A stretch of DNA of 21,317 bases from Ophiobolus disseminans (GCA_010093685.1 MU006250.1:26497-47813), one strand, 5' to 3'. Numbered from the stretch's first letter, positions 1-9,794 are shown. Numbers and translations: made by a program. Notes: generated from the letters alone by a model not told the origin.

Positions 1-95
1 AATAAGATTATTTCTTCTGCTGTTTAGAATTGTTGTAACGCTAACTTAGCTAGGTATTGTAGTTCTAAGTATTCTATAGCGGTACCTAAGGTGTG
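1..95. repeat. Terminal direct repeat, left copy (contig overlap)
   Basis: Bases 1-95 are identical, base for base, to 21223-21317, and both copies reach exactly to the window ends. That is what a closed (circular) contig with a fixed-length overlap looks like, or one period of a tandem array. The repeat lies inside the gypsy gag frame and is not itself an element end. Confidence 0.95.
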
Positions 96-548
96 TCCCT
101 AAACTAATGCCATACGTGCGCGTTCACTCCAATAGTAATCTACATTAATCTTAAGTTAGTCTATAATAGACGCTTGCTATTGTCTAAATATTAGTTGCTT
201 GCTGTTAGTAAGGCAATTAATGTTAGGTGTACGCTTAGATAGTTTAACTTAGCTAGGTGCTAGTGTCTTAGACTAGAATCTTACGCTAGGCGTAGCGGCG
301 GATTGTTAAGACGTTATTAGTAGTAATTTAGTTGTAGGTATAGGTTATTCTAGGTTAGCTGACTATTCTTGCGTTAAGCGCGCAACTTTAGCCTATAGCT
401 GTGCGATCTGCTCTTGTAACGCTATAGTCTAAATTAACTCTAAATTGCGGTTATCTTTAACCGTACTCTTCCTCTAGTTTTGGCTCTGCTTACAAGCTAA
501 TTGTCTTATTAATCCTGCGGGACTAGGTTGTAGTAGTAGGGCAGACAT
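1..548 (-). pseudogene. Ty3/Gypsy-type gag, N-terminal part, RIP-degraded
   Basis: On the minus strand a frame beginning at ATG 548-546 (MSALLLQP...) runs to the window edge, broken only by TAG and TAA. It has a coiled-coil-like stretch near 365-420 (residues such as EQIAQL and AKVARL), then a proline/threonine-poor linker, then the start of a Retrotrans_gag-like fold around 1-130 (VDYYWSERARMALV, later AIEYLELQYLA). This order of coiled coil, linker and helical capsid-like domain is usual for ascomycete gypsy gag proteins, which form the retrotransposon particle. The frame continues across the 95-bp overlap into 21222 and below without a shift. The start is the first in-frame ATG before the conserved part and is not certain. 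Family assignment is by pattern recognition and was not searched. Confidence 0.65.
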
Positions 549-722
549 TAGCAATTAACTCTAATTCTGCTAGGTTATTAGTAGTCTCTGTGTCTCTACC
601 GTAGCGCGCTCTACGCGACTTTTCCGAAGGTAATCCTAATTGCAGGGGATAGGAATTTCTAAACCCAAAGGCTTCGGTTAACAGGAGGTCTTAGGGATCC
701 TATCTATAACTAAGTGATTCGA
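549..722 (-). other. Gypsy leader region, no gene
   Basis: This is sequence between the gag start and the possible LTR. It is AT-rich with many TAG and TAA in all frames. A primer-binding site would be expected near 700-722, but no match to a tRNA 3' end could be recognised. Confidence 0.3.
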
Positions 723-1159
723 CGTAACGGTGTGTGAGGTTCCTGCCTAAATCGAATTAGTAGTATCTTAGAGCTTAGACGTAATCTATTAAACAATGTT
801 GCAATATTATTAAGAGGCCGTCACTAGCTAGGAGGAGTTTTTTAATATAATGTAGCGGCGCAGGTAAGATAAAAGATATCCGAATACAGTGTGAATCAAC
901 TCAGAGGCATGTAGGAGTGCGTAGAGACTCAGAAACCTTAGATTATCTAACAACACCTATAGGCCTTGTACAAAAGGATATTAAAAAACTACTAAGCTAT
1001 CTACAGAACTAGCTTGATTAAATACACCTGAAGGCTAAGCATGCTTTGCCCTATACAATCTAGTCGATCCAGAAGATCCAGAGTCGGACCGGAGGTAACG
1101 CGGGTACAATGCGGAGTTAATGTTTAACTATAGGAACGTTGTGCAGGCACATCGTTACA
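723..1159 (-). repeat. Possible 5' LTR of the minus-strand gypsy element
   Basis: Read on the minus strand this block starts TGTAACGATGTG at 1159, a typical gypsy LTR beginning, and ends near 723 in CGTTACG, a near inverted match to the start. It lies directly upstream of gag, where the 5' LTR belongs. There is no second copy in the window, the inner end does not finish in CA, and no target duplication can be tested, so both limits are tentative. Confidence 0.35.
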
Positions 1160-1215
1160 GACATGTTGAAACGCTTGCGTACTGCTGCTCTCGACGTGCT
1201 GCTACTCTCGACGCG

Positions 1216-1351
1216 GCGTTGCTCTTAACACGGCGTTGCTCTTAACACGGCGTTGCTCTCAAATTGGCGTTGCTCTCGAATTAGCGTTGCTCTCAAATTG
1301 GCGTTGCTCTCAAATTGGCGTTGCTCTCGAATTGGCGTTGCTCTCGACACG
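1216..1351. repeat. 17-bp minisatellite, 8 units
   Basis: There are eight head-to-tail 17-bp units starting GCGTTGCTCT and ending in variants TTAACACG, CAAATTG, CGAATTG or CGACACG. Degenerate units precede the array at 1178-1215. Because 17 is not a multiple of 3, an open frame through the array repeats every 17 residues. The open frames seen on both strands here are products of the repeat and not genes. Confidence 0.9.
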
Positions 1352-1356
1352 GCGTT

Positions 1357-1500
1357 GCGCTGCTGCCCTTGACGCGCTGCTGCTGCCCTTAACGCGCTGC
1401 TGCTGCTATTCACGCACTGCTGCTGCTATTCACGCGCTGCTGCTGTTATTCACGCGCTGCTGCTGCTATTCACGCGCTGCTGCTATTGACGTGCTGCTGC
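1357..1500. repeat. 20-bp minisatellite, about 7 units
   Basis: These are tandem copies of CGCGCTGCTGCTGCTATTCA with a few variants (CCCTTGA and CCCTTAA early, TATTGA late). It directly follows the 17-bp array, with a hybrid unit GCGTTGCGCTGCTG at the boundary, so the two arrays probably arose from one another. The last units shorten and merge into unique sequence by about 1510. Confidence 0.85.
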
Positions 1501-1540
1501 TCTCGGCGTTCACTAGTATTCACGCGCTGCCGATCTGCGC

Positions 1541-1861
1541 TCGCGAACATCACGACCGCGCGATGTATCTGCGAACACTAAACTGTAAGCCCCTTAACCC
1601 TCTAGATTCTTACGCTGCAATTCACGCAGGGCGTGCGCTTATCTGCGTTAAGCTACGTCTCTATAGAAATAGGAGTTGCTAAAGATTTTAGTGAAGCAAG
1701 GCGCTAGGCAAGGGTGTTGTGCTCCGACGGGCGGTGATTGGCTGTAAAATGCACTCAACCTTCGTGCTATTTATTTATATATCTTAGGGTGTTCATACGG
1801 AGAGGTTTGCTGGCTAGGGTAGAACGTGAGAAGCGGGCGAGCGTGTAGCAACAGGCTGGAG
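1541..1861. other. No gene seen
   Basis: About 320 bases of mixed composition with a short AT-rich patch (TATTTATTTATATATC, near 1768). No frame with recognisable protein similarity, no repeat and no RNA gene was seen. It may be the 3' flank of the unrecognised minus-strand ORF to its right, whose frame reaches a TGA near 1795 if the TAG at 1862 is passed. Confidence 0.4.
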
Positions 1862-2404
1862 CTAAGACAAGAGGTTATTAGTCTGCGCTGGGAACGGAGA
1901 CTGGTTGCGGCTACTTAAATCCGAAGACGGGGTGAACCTACGCTGTCTTGGCGCTGATACGTCGCATAGCACTTCTATAGTAGCTGTAGTAGCCTCTAGC
2001 GTAGCGAACGTAGGCGAGTTCCTAGCTACCGAGTTCCTAGCTGCCGAGTTGCTAGCTGCCGAGTTATTACTACAGGCTAGGTCCACTAGCGAATCAACCT
2101 CGCCTAGTAATTTTACCGCCTCTGATGCTTCTGTTGCCGCTGTGTCTGCTGCTATGTTTGTATTAACTCCGCCTAATTGTATTTCTATTATGCCTTTAGC
2201 TGTTTGTGCAACTCTCTCCTCTATTTAGTGCGCGATAGCAGCCTCGTAGTCCGCCTGCTCATTATTCCACTCCTTCTCCTTCGCCTAGACATGTCTAATC
2301 TCCTCTGAAATCTCTGCATAGCTAGAGTTAATTAGGATAGGAATTAAAGGTTAACGCGTTATCTGTTTGTAGTTTAGTTTGTTGTTAGGAAAGTCTATAG
2401 CTTC
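1862..2404 (-). pseudogene. Unrecognised ORF, C-terminal part, split by Copia-1
   Basis: This minus-strand frame continues exactly in phase from 7771-7976 once Copia-1 and one GCTTC duplication are ignored. The visible protein is hydrophilic and helix-prone, with a likely coiled coil around 2120-2300 (KEKEWNNEQADYEAAIAH, then IEERVAQTAKGIIEIQLGG). An alanine/asparagine/serine-rich segment follows, encoded by four imperfect 15-bp repeats (2015-2073). It ends at TAG 1862-1864. Internal stops are TAG at positions that look like former Trp or Gln codons. I do not recognise the family; it could be a host gene or ORF1 of a transposon. The open frame on the opposite strand at 1905-2228 looks like its shadow. 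Confidence 0.45.
2015..2073. repeat. Four imperfect 15-bp repeats inside the unknown ORF
   Basis: The unit is CGAGTTCCTAGCTAC with variants, at 2015, 2030, 2045 and 2060. It is a multiple of three, so it encodes a five-residue repeat (on the minus strand, roughly N-S-A-A-R/S), consistent with a coding repeat and not a random satellite. Confidence 0.75.
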
Positions 2405-2566
2405 TGTTAGCCTAGCACCTTAGTTCACATAGTACACTGTAGACTGCATCTCTACGTGACTCTTAGTCACTAGCTTACTTATTATGTTGTGTATATAATC
2501 GCTCTATATAGCTCTCTTAATACAACAACCTTCTTCTCACTTTTGCCCTGTCTCCTACATAAGACA
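2405..2566 (+). repeat. Copia-1 5' LTR
   Basis: 162 bp, TGTTAG...AAGACA. It contains AT-rich promoter-like sequence (TGTGTATATAATCGC, near 2486). It matches the 3' LTR at all but two positions and is preceded by target duplication GCTTC. Confidence 0.95.
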
Positions 2567-2577
2567 GTTATAAGCCC
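2567..2577 (+). promoter_or_regulatory. Copia-1 primer-binding site
   Basis: GTTATAAGCCC directly follows the 5' LTR. It equals Copia-2's GGTTATGAGCCC with one G fewer and one G-to-A change, that is, the complement of the initiator-Met tRNA anticodon loop (CTCATAACC). The A replacing G sits at a TpG, so the site itself looks mutated. Confidence 0.65.
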
Positions 2578-2781
2578 GGTATCCCCGCACTACGCTGCAA
2601 TACTCAAATAAGATTGTTTACTCTTTTAATTGCAACACACGTTATATACGTTGTCCCTGCAATTATCTTTTGCGTTATTACACGCTCACTGTTGCACTGC
2701 AACACCTATTAAGGCTACGCCTTTAATTATTTCTCTGCCGACTAGTAAGGCAGCTCTTTTGCTATTATAGCATTCTTAAGC

Positions 2782-5700
2782 ATGTTTAATAATTATGTCA
2801 TCACGCGCGCTTTAATTATTCTTGAGAAACAGAGTGACTAGAAGCTCTAGTACTTAATAAAGAAGTAGTATGCCACCGTCAAGAGCGTGTAGGAATATTG
2901 CGACCCTTCCACTACAACAGCACCTCTAACAATTAACGATAAGCCTTTAGATAAAGCCTTAGAAGGCAAGTAGAGGAAGTGGGAGATCAAGACAAATGCC
3001 TAAAGGGCTACACTTAAGGCTATTAGCGAGGTTAACCTTAAGATCATGAGGACAGTGGCTCGCTTAAAGCTACACCTTATCACTAAACTAGACCTAGACG
3101 TACGTCTACGTCTTAAGACCCTCTAGGACCACTTCAAGATCACTAGTCAACAGCAAGTTCTAGAGCTCTCTACGCTGTACACGAATGTGCAGCTAAAACT
3201 AAAGAACTAGAGTACTGACACCTAGTTAAATGAATATTCGCGCATTACGTCACTCTGCAAGGCAGAGGACATAGCGGAAATAAAGGGTACCCGCCTACAG
3301 TGGACCTTTATTAAAGCTGTCCAAGCGCATAGAGACGCTAACTAGTCTAGCTAACATTTTGCAGTTATGATTGGCTGTGAGGAGAACGTTAAGGATCCTC
3401 TAACACTAGAAGGATTGATCAACTGCTATCGCTAGTGGATCTCTACAAAACAGCTGCATACTAAGACACTAGGCAGCTTTGCAGTAGCCTAGAACGTTAC
3501 ACCGCCTACACTGCCTACACCGCCTTCTCTTGCCGTCGCTAAACTAAGGCTAAACAAAGCAAAATGTCTATGTAGCTTTTTCTATAGCATCTTGAAGTGC
3601 TACACCTTAAATCCAAAGGGACGTCTAGAGGGCTTTAAGCTAAGTCAGATAGGCATACGCAATTGCCTTCATGCATTTAAGAATTCTAAGGTCTTAAAGA
3701 AAACAAGGAAGCTGTACATAGACAACAACATTGCATAGACATTTAATGTGTCTAAGGCTTCCGCAGTAGCTAAAAAACAGGCCGAAGGATTAAACTAGCC
3801 CCGCTCTCTAAATCAGGAGCGCTAGCCTAACGCAGACTAGATTAATAATGCAGATATAGGTAGAGACTACTATGCAAACACTGCGTTTCACACAGCTTAG
3901 GTCGCTGCTCTAACTAGCAATACACTTATAGATCGATGGATTGTTAATCCTAGATCTAATGTCTATATCTGTAACTCTACCTACTTCAATTAGGTTAAGA
4001 CTGCAGATGCTAAACCCGCTAACGTTGTCTTTGCAGGCACTACCTCGCACTAAGTACATGCCTAGAGAAAGGTAATAGTTAACGTTAAACGTAGTAGCGT
4101 AAGAAAGGACATACTGCTTACACATGTAGTATATGTGCTAGGATTTCTTACAAATCTCTTTGCTCTTAGGCGCTGCCGGCGCTTAGGCATCTATTTTAAC
4201 TTAGGCCGCAACATCCTATACAAGGACAAGGTCTCTAGCGTTGTCGCTAACCTAGCCTACAGCCATAGGCACTAGCTACTAGACGCTAAGGAGGCTAATC
4301 GCCCTTCTTAACACAAGCTTCTTAGTATAGCCACAAAGTCTAGCTAGAGAAAGTCACCTTAAACAGTCACTGCTATGCGAGCACATTAACTGCTTAGACA
4401 CCTAAGCTATTAGGCTATTAAGCACCTTCGAGACTCAACTACTAGTCTTAACGTAGGCACACATAGCAATAGAAGACAGTAGAAAGATAATTGCATCCCT
4501 TGCATCTAGGGCAAGATGAAGAAAGACATTAGCCGCCGTCCTAGAGCTAACAAGGCTTGCCGCCTATTCTACCGCATTATTGTTAATATTATCTAACTCT
4601 AGAAGCACGGTAAAGCATGCTACAACAGTAATATATAGGCACTGCATGCAGTATGTGAGTACACAAAGCTCTATAAGATATGTACTCTTAAGAACTAACA
4701 GAAGGCTACTGTCGTTCCAGCAATCACACGCCTAGTCAACAAGATTAAGCGTGTATATAGCTACTAGGTAGCTATAGTCTTTATGGATAGAGACGTTGGA
4801 TATAGACGAGCTGATGCCGACTTAGGCTCTTCTGCTAAGGAAGTCCTAACATTAGCTAGCATTAAGGTCGAAGTCAGATCGCTAGACACTCCTGCACAGC
4901 TAGGGGGTGCAGAACGAGCTAGAGCTCTTATTGTTATAGTTGCTAGAGTCCTTCGAATCTATGCTAGTCTACCTAAGACCTTAGCTAATAAGCTAGTCTG
5001 CACTGCAGCTAGGCTACTCAACATCACGCCTATAAGATCTATTAACTAGCGTACACTACATGAGATAGTCACTAGCATACGTCTAGACCTCTCCCGACTC
5101 TACGCTATTGGAAGCCGTGGATTTGTACTAAACAAGCACCTTCTAAGAGGAGATAAGCTTAAAGAACGCACCTTTAAGGGTTTCCTTCTAGGGTATAATG
5201 CCTTAAATATCTATTAAGTATAGCTGCCAGCCACTAATCGTGTTATCCGCGTACGTAACGTACGTTTCATTGATGAGCTTTACAAGAATAAGCTATCTAC
5301 TCTACCTGCAAGTTCTTATGTTATTAAGACTGCACATATTTCTAAGAAGGAACACTATAGTGATACTATCGTAGTTGCGCAGCTAATGCAACAGCGACAA
5401 ACTACTACCTCTTCTCCGCTGCAGAAGCAGGTCCAACAACTGCCTATACTAATAACTACTGCTCGCAGCACACCTGCTCTGTTTAAGATACATACTCGAA
5501 GCCCCTCTTCTAACCTAGTAGAACAACAGCTATTGCAGGAGTTCTCTGCTTTAAGGACCTCTTAGTATACAACACCTAGGGGGTAGAACTTTAATAATGC
5601 CACTAATAAGGACAACACAGTTAGAGTAGCTATACTAACAAGTAAGCTAAACACGCATCAGCAATACATCCCAGATCGACGTTAGAACAACGCTCCGCAA

Positions 5701-7575
5701 CGACGAGATCTAGATCTCTCCTAGGACAACATTATCACTAGCAGACGCCGCCGCTATGCCCACTTTATTAAGGCTAGTCCTTTAACAAAGTACTATGCAT
5801 TTGCTGCTACAATTGCACAAGCACATAAGGCTACCACTCTTGCCTTACAATCTAGGATAAAGCATAATTCTACACGCATCTATCGCGATAACCTGCCCCC
5901 TCTACTACGTCACTAGAAGGAGCTTAAGAATCACCTACATAGGAAGCATTTTAAAGCTGCTGCTTACACTAAGTTTAATAACTGCTAGAACAAGGGCACC
6001 TTTGCTAAGCTAGATATCACAGCCTTATACATTGATAATGCTGTACCTTTAATATAGGTATTTACCTACAAGTTTAATAAGGATAGTTATCTGCTTAAGC
6101 ATAAGGCCCGCCTTATTGTCCGTAGAGATCTACAAGAGCAGTATAGCGACACATACGCAGCTACTCTTACTACACGCCTCTTCTAAGCTCTTATAGCGCT
6201 TGTATGTGCGTTTAACCTTAAGGCTATGCAATACGATATGCTAAATGCCTTCCTTAATGCTCCTCTAGACCGCACTCTCCATGTGAGAACACTAGATAGC
6301 CAGCTCCTTCGACTTCTACGCGCGCTCTACGGCCTTAAAGAAGCTCCGCGCCTATAGGCTACACACTTCTAGGAGTCACTGCGTAGGTTTAGCCTATATC
6401 CTGTCTATGGATTTCTATGCCTTTAGATAAATAACAGAGTTATCCTTTTTTTCTATGTGGATGATATCATTATCCTCTATTACCTAGACTACTAGGAGGA
6501 TTTCAATAAGCTTGAATAACAGCTTATTAAGCTCTACAATCTCCGCTAGATTAGACATGTTAAGTGGTTTCTTGGTATCTAAGTTAAGCGCAATCTTGCT
6601 AGCCGCTAGCTCTATCTTATCTAGGACGCATTCATCAACAAGGTCTGCACTCAGTTTAACCTTATCCGCGCTGATAGAAAGTACCTATCTACACCTCTCT
6701 CATCTACCTCAAGGATGCTACCCTTTGAAGGCATTTTAGAGCCTTCAAACACTAAGAATTACTAGCGCCTAGTAGGCAACCTGGCCTACATTAAGGTCAT
6801 GACGCGACCTAACGTTGCACACGCTCACTTAATTCTTGCAAGGTTTCTTATAAATCTAGGACTACAACACCTCTCTAAGATTAAGCACGTATAGCAATAT
6901 CTGTACGGTACAAGATACCTTGCTATTAGTGCTCGAGGGGGTAAGCCTACTCAAACCTATGCCACTAAGATTGAATCAACAACTCTAACTCCTACCTTCT
7001 TTAGTGCTGCTGATGCATTATTTAGAGACGACGTTAAAACTCGTCGGTTATCTGCTAGGTATATCTTTATACTCTATAGCATACCTATTAACTAGAAAGC
7101 TACTGTGCTGCGTTCCGTCACCCGATCTACTACTAAGGCAGAGCTATATGCGCTTTCTGCTGCTAGTGTTGAGTCTCAATACTAGGACCGCTTTTGCCGC
7201 AATATTAGCTTTATACTTTACACTAAGAAGGCTCTCTAGTGTAACAATGCTTAGACTGTACGCCTAGTTAAAGGTGACGCTAATCGCATCCAAACAAAGC
7301 TTCGCTATGTTAATATCCATTAAATGTAGCTTCGCTAGGAAGTAGATGCTAGAAGAATTACTGTAGAGTAGAAGCCTACTACTGACATGCCTGCTAATAG
7401 CTTCACAAAGCTGCTTCCTCGACAGAAGCATAAGAACTTTATACGCTAGCTTAGCTTAAAGGATATCTATTATCTTATTGTCAAGAACTCTCCTTATTCT
7501 GTATCCCTTAGTTAGTTAGACTAGCTGTACTATGCTGCACGCATTTTGCTCTCTTTACACTTTTGCTGTTTGTAA
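2782..7575 (+). pseudogene. Copia-1 gag-pol polyprotein, dead
   Basis: One frame, with no shift over about 4.8 kb, begins at ATG 2782 (MFNNYVITRAL) and runs to a TAA at 7573-7575. It has dozens of TAG and at least ten TAA inside. Parts seen: gag (about 2782-3890) with a cysteine pair region near 3567; protease near 3937, where the expected Asp-Ser/Thr-Gly reads N-P-R; integrase about 4500-5290 (GFLLGYNALNIY near 5190); RT about 5890-6830 with an intact YVDD at 6454; RNase H about 6960-7450, with KAELYALSA at 7138. The usual end motif appears as TTDMPANSFTKLL. Many stops fall where Trp is usual, as expected from TGG-to-TAG or TAA. The true C terminus may lie at one of the TAGs at 7513 or 7522. 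Confidence 0.85.
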
Positions 7576-7600
7576 GGTTTCTATCTAATATAGATACCTT

Positions 7601-7606
7601 AGGGGG
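7601..7606 (+). promoter_or_regulatory. Copia-1 polypurine tract
   Basis: AGGGGG lies just before the 3' LTR, followed by TG and then the LTR start TGTTAG. The same purine run plus TG spacing occurs before the Copia-2 and Copia-3 3' LTRs. Confidence 0.75.
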
Positions 7607-7608
7607 TG

Positions 7609-7770
7609 TGTTAGCCTAGCACCTTAGTTTACATAGTACACTGTAGACTGCATCTCTACGTGACTCTTAGTCACTAGCTTACTTATTATGTTGTGTATAT
7701 AATCGCTCTATATAGCTCTCTTAATACAACAACCTTCTTCTCACTTTTGCCCTGTCTCCTACATCAGACA
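7609..7770 (+). repeat. Copia-1 3' LTR
   Basis: 162 bp, TGTTAG...CAGACA, followed by target duplication GCTTC (7771-7775). It differs from the 5' LTR by TTTAC versus TTCAC near the start and CATCAG versus CATAAG near the end. Confidence 0.95.
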
Positions 7771-7976
7771 GCTTCGAGCGCAATAGGGATGTTAGGGCTA
7801 ATCCGAAGCCCGACATAAGGGGGAGTCTAGATAGGTTAGTCTCCGGGGATTTGAGGTTGATAGGCAATAAACTCAGGCCGTTGCTAGGGCTGCCGCCTGC
7901 GCAGATACTGTCTTCGGTTATCTTCTTTTTTAGCTTCTACTGCAGTAGGAAACTTTCTTAGTCTACCTCCTAGCAT
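7771..7976 (-). pseudogene. Unrecognised ORF, N-terminal part, split by Copia-1
   Basis: The minus-strand frame starts at ATG 7976-7974 (MLGGRLRKFPTAVEAKKEDN) and runs into the Copia-1 target site, resuming in phase at 2404. It is basic at the start, then rich in proline and isoleucine (TPPYVGLRISPNIPIALEA). It has TAG and TAA at probable former Trp/Gln codons. Upstream of the ATG, 7990-8020 holds two close GTATAC palindromes. With the other half it would make about 245 codons. Function unknown. Confidence 0.4.
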
Positions 7977-8074
7977 AGTGAAAAGTGTAGTATACGCAGT
8001 ATGTATACTAATACAAGAGAGGTAATACTTTCCTAAAGTAGGGAAGTTTTTTGTTGTTGTACGCGACGCGTTAT

Positions 8075-8147
8075 TCTAGTTGTTACACGACATCAGCTAT
8101 AACGAACGGTTACCTACACCTCTAAAGTGTGTCCTGACACTTAAATG
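8075..8147. repeat. 188-bp satellite, copy 1 (partial, divergent)
   Basis: The last third or so of the satellite unit is recognisable through CACCTCTAAAGTGTG and ACACTTAAATG, which precede the start of copy 2. The left limit is gradual. Confidence 0.7.
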
Positions 8148-8335
8148 CAGTAGAGCTAGTTTACATCTATGCTCCTAGTAATTGCGCACTACATTCAACG
8201 TTATTGTAGGCGTATACAGGTAGGTTGAGTAGGATTCAGAAATAACTCCTAATTAGGAACTAGCGTGGGCTAGAGTACACGCGTACTACTGTAACAGCTA
8301 CTAACACCTCTAAAGTGTATTCTAATACTTAGATG
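8148..8335. repeat. 188-bp satellite, copy 2 (complete)
   Basis: This full unit runs from CAGTAGAGCTAGT to ATACTTAGATG. Landmarks shared with the other copies are GTAGGCGTRTACAGGTAGG, AATAACTCCTRATTAGGAAC and CACCTCTAAAGTG. No coding potential was seen. Confidence 0.9.
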
Positions 8336-8450
8336 TAGTAGAGCTAGTCTGCACCTATGCTCCTAGTAATTGCGCAGTATATTCGACGTTGCTGTAGGCG
8401 TGTACAGGTAGGTTAGGTAGGATTCAGGAATAACTCCTGATTAGGAACTA
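8336..8450. repeat. 188-bp satellite, copy 3, first segment
   Basis: These are the first 115 bases of copy 3, ending GGAACTA at the Tc1/mariner insertion. The copy resumes at 9733 and again at 14918. The three pieces, minus the duplicated TA and CATTT, sum to exactly 188 bases (115+60+13). Confidence 0.9.
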
Positions 8451-9732
8451 CAGTACTATATAACTATGCCGCCACGTTGTTAATTTGGTTAGGAATTAAA
8501 TCAAAATGCGCGCAGAGGGCCCAACTTGACACCTGCGCAACGACTTTCGATCATCGCAAAAGCTGAAGCTAGTGCGTCGGTGCGCGAGCTAGGGGAGGAG
8601 TTCGGGAGGTCGCCTAACTGCATCCGCACTACCATCTGACTTGCTAAAACTTGCAACACAACACTTAAAGCACCTTGCTTAGGGCGTCCCCCGATACTAT
8701 CGCGTTATTAGCAAAAGATAATATACCGAAAGGCACGCGCTACGCCAAAGATAGAGTACTTACAGCTTGCTAAACTTAGGGTGTCTGGAAATCCAGATAG
8801 CTCCTTTACAAAGCCACCTAGCCGCTCTACATTATATAGGGTACTTAAGGGACGTAGCCTAACTAACTTCCGCTGCAAAAAGCGTCTAAAAATTACCTAG
8901 GGGCATGCGTTAAGACGTCTGGCGTTCTGCAGGCAGTATCAAAACTTTCCCTAGGCCCAGCGCACGCTTAAGTTCAGCGACAAGTGCTCAGTTAAGAAGG
9001 GCTCTAGCCACAATCAGAAGTGGTGCTTTCGGTATCCTTAGGAGAAATAGAAGCTAGAGATAATCTCTGCCCTGCCTACTAGTTGCAAGCCAGCTTAGAT
9101 GGTATAGGGTTCTATATAGCTAGATGAACGTGGTCGACCTCGCCGCAGCAAGCTAATTATTATAGAGCGCGACCCTAATGCTCCCTGCCGCGGGTACAGT
9201 AGCCAAAGTTACATTGAAATGCTGCAGGAAGGTCTTCTACCTCACTATCGTCGGTCTTAGCTCTTTATGCAGAATAACGCGCGCATACATACCTTGCGCG
9301 CAACGCGCGCGTAGTTGGCGCTGAAGCGCGTTCAGACGATTGACTGGCTAGCTTATTCACCTAACCTCAACCCTATTAAGCACCTCTGGTGGCAGCTCAA
9401 AAAGCGCATAAACAAATTCTATCCCTAGTATAGTAATTATATAAGAGGCTAAGAAGAGTGGGATGGCTTTTGCAACGCGTTGCAAGAGTGCTGGCGTGCT
9501 ATACCTAGCAGGTTGCTTAGGGCTCTTATCTTGAGTATGCCGCGCCGAATACAGGCCTGTTAACGTGCGCGAGGCCAGCAAACGAAGTATTGATCATATG
9601 ACTAGAGTATTCACACAAAGAAACTAATATTATACCTTGTTGTGGGCTATTTTACTAAGGAGAGGTAGTGGGCACTCGGTTTGGTTAGGTGCTGGCCCAA
9701 GCTCGGCAACCAAAACTTTTGACACGCAATTG
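8451..9732 (+). mobile_element. Tc1/mariner DNA transposon inserted in the satellite
   Basis: Comparing the interrupted satellite copy with intact copies fixes the limits: TA at 8449-8450 and TA at 9733-9734 flank a 1,282-bp insert, the usual size and target duplication of Tc1/mariner elements. It carries one transposase frame. Terminal inverted repeats are hard to see: the left end starts CAGTACTATATAAC and the right end, reversed, starts CAATTGCGTGTCAAAAG, with only a shared TTTGGTT further in. The ends are probably altered by mutation. Confidence 0.85.
8508..9593 (+). pseudogene. Tc1/mariner (DDE_3) transposase, inactive
   Basis: A single frame runs from about 8508 to TGA 9591-9593. The N-terminal helix-turn-helix region is NLTPAQRLSIIAKAEA followed by VRELGEEFGRSPNCIRTT. 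The DDE_3 part contains FSDKCSV, LDERGRPRRSK, MQNNARIHT and SPNLNPIKHLWW. In active relatives the second catalytic residue lies in an M-Q-D-N-A motif and the third is the Glu of N-P-I-E-H; here they read Asn and Lys, both explained by G-to-A. Several TAG, one TGA (8637) and one TAA interrupt the frame. The best ATG (8506) is out of phase by one base, so a 1-bp indel near the start is likely. Confidence 0.85.
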
Positions 9733-9794
9733 TAGTGCGGCCTTGAATACACGCCTACTACTACAGCAGCTACCTATACCTGTGAAGTACATTT
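9733..9794. repeat. 188-bp satellite, copy 3, second segment
   Basis: The satellite resumes after the Tc1/mariner with TA then GTGCGGCCTTGAATACACG, aligning with the unit's TAGCGCGGGCTAGAATACAC. It stops at CATTT (9790-9794), the target site of Copia-2. Confidence 0.85.

Larger units (their letters stand above)
2405..7770 (+). mobile_element. Copia-1: full-length Ty1/Copia retrotransposon, heavily RIP-degraded
   Basis: The element is 5,366 bp, with 162-bp LTRs at 2405-2566 and 7609-7770, both beginning TGTTAG and ending AGACA. It has a tRNA-type primer-binding site, a gag-pol frame in the order gag-protease-integrase-RT-RNase H (Copia order), a polypurine tract and a 5-bp target duplication GCTTC at 2400-2404 and 7771-7775. 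It interrupts an unrecognised minus-strand ORF. The LTRs differ at only two positions (one C/T at a CpA, one A/C), while the coding region carries dozens of stops. Confidence 0.95.

Noticed and set aside
1216..1500. CRISPR-like array
   Set aside because: The units are contiguous, with no unique spacers between them, and the context is fungal.
1236..1682. 148-codon plus-strand open frame and a 62-codon minus-strand frame in the minisatellites
   Set aside because: Both are low-complexity translations of 17-bp and 20-bp repeats, with period 17 residues in the first part. There is no domain and no other coding evidence.
1905..2228. 107-codon plus-strand frame
   Set aside because: It is antisense to the unknown ORF. 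The opposite strand continues in phase across the Copia-1 insertion, which favours the minus strand as the real one.
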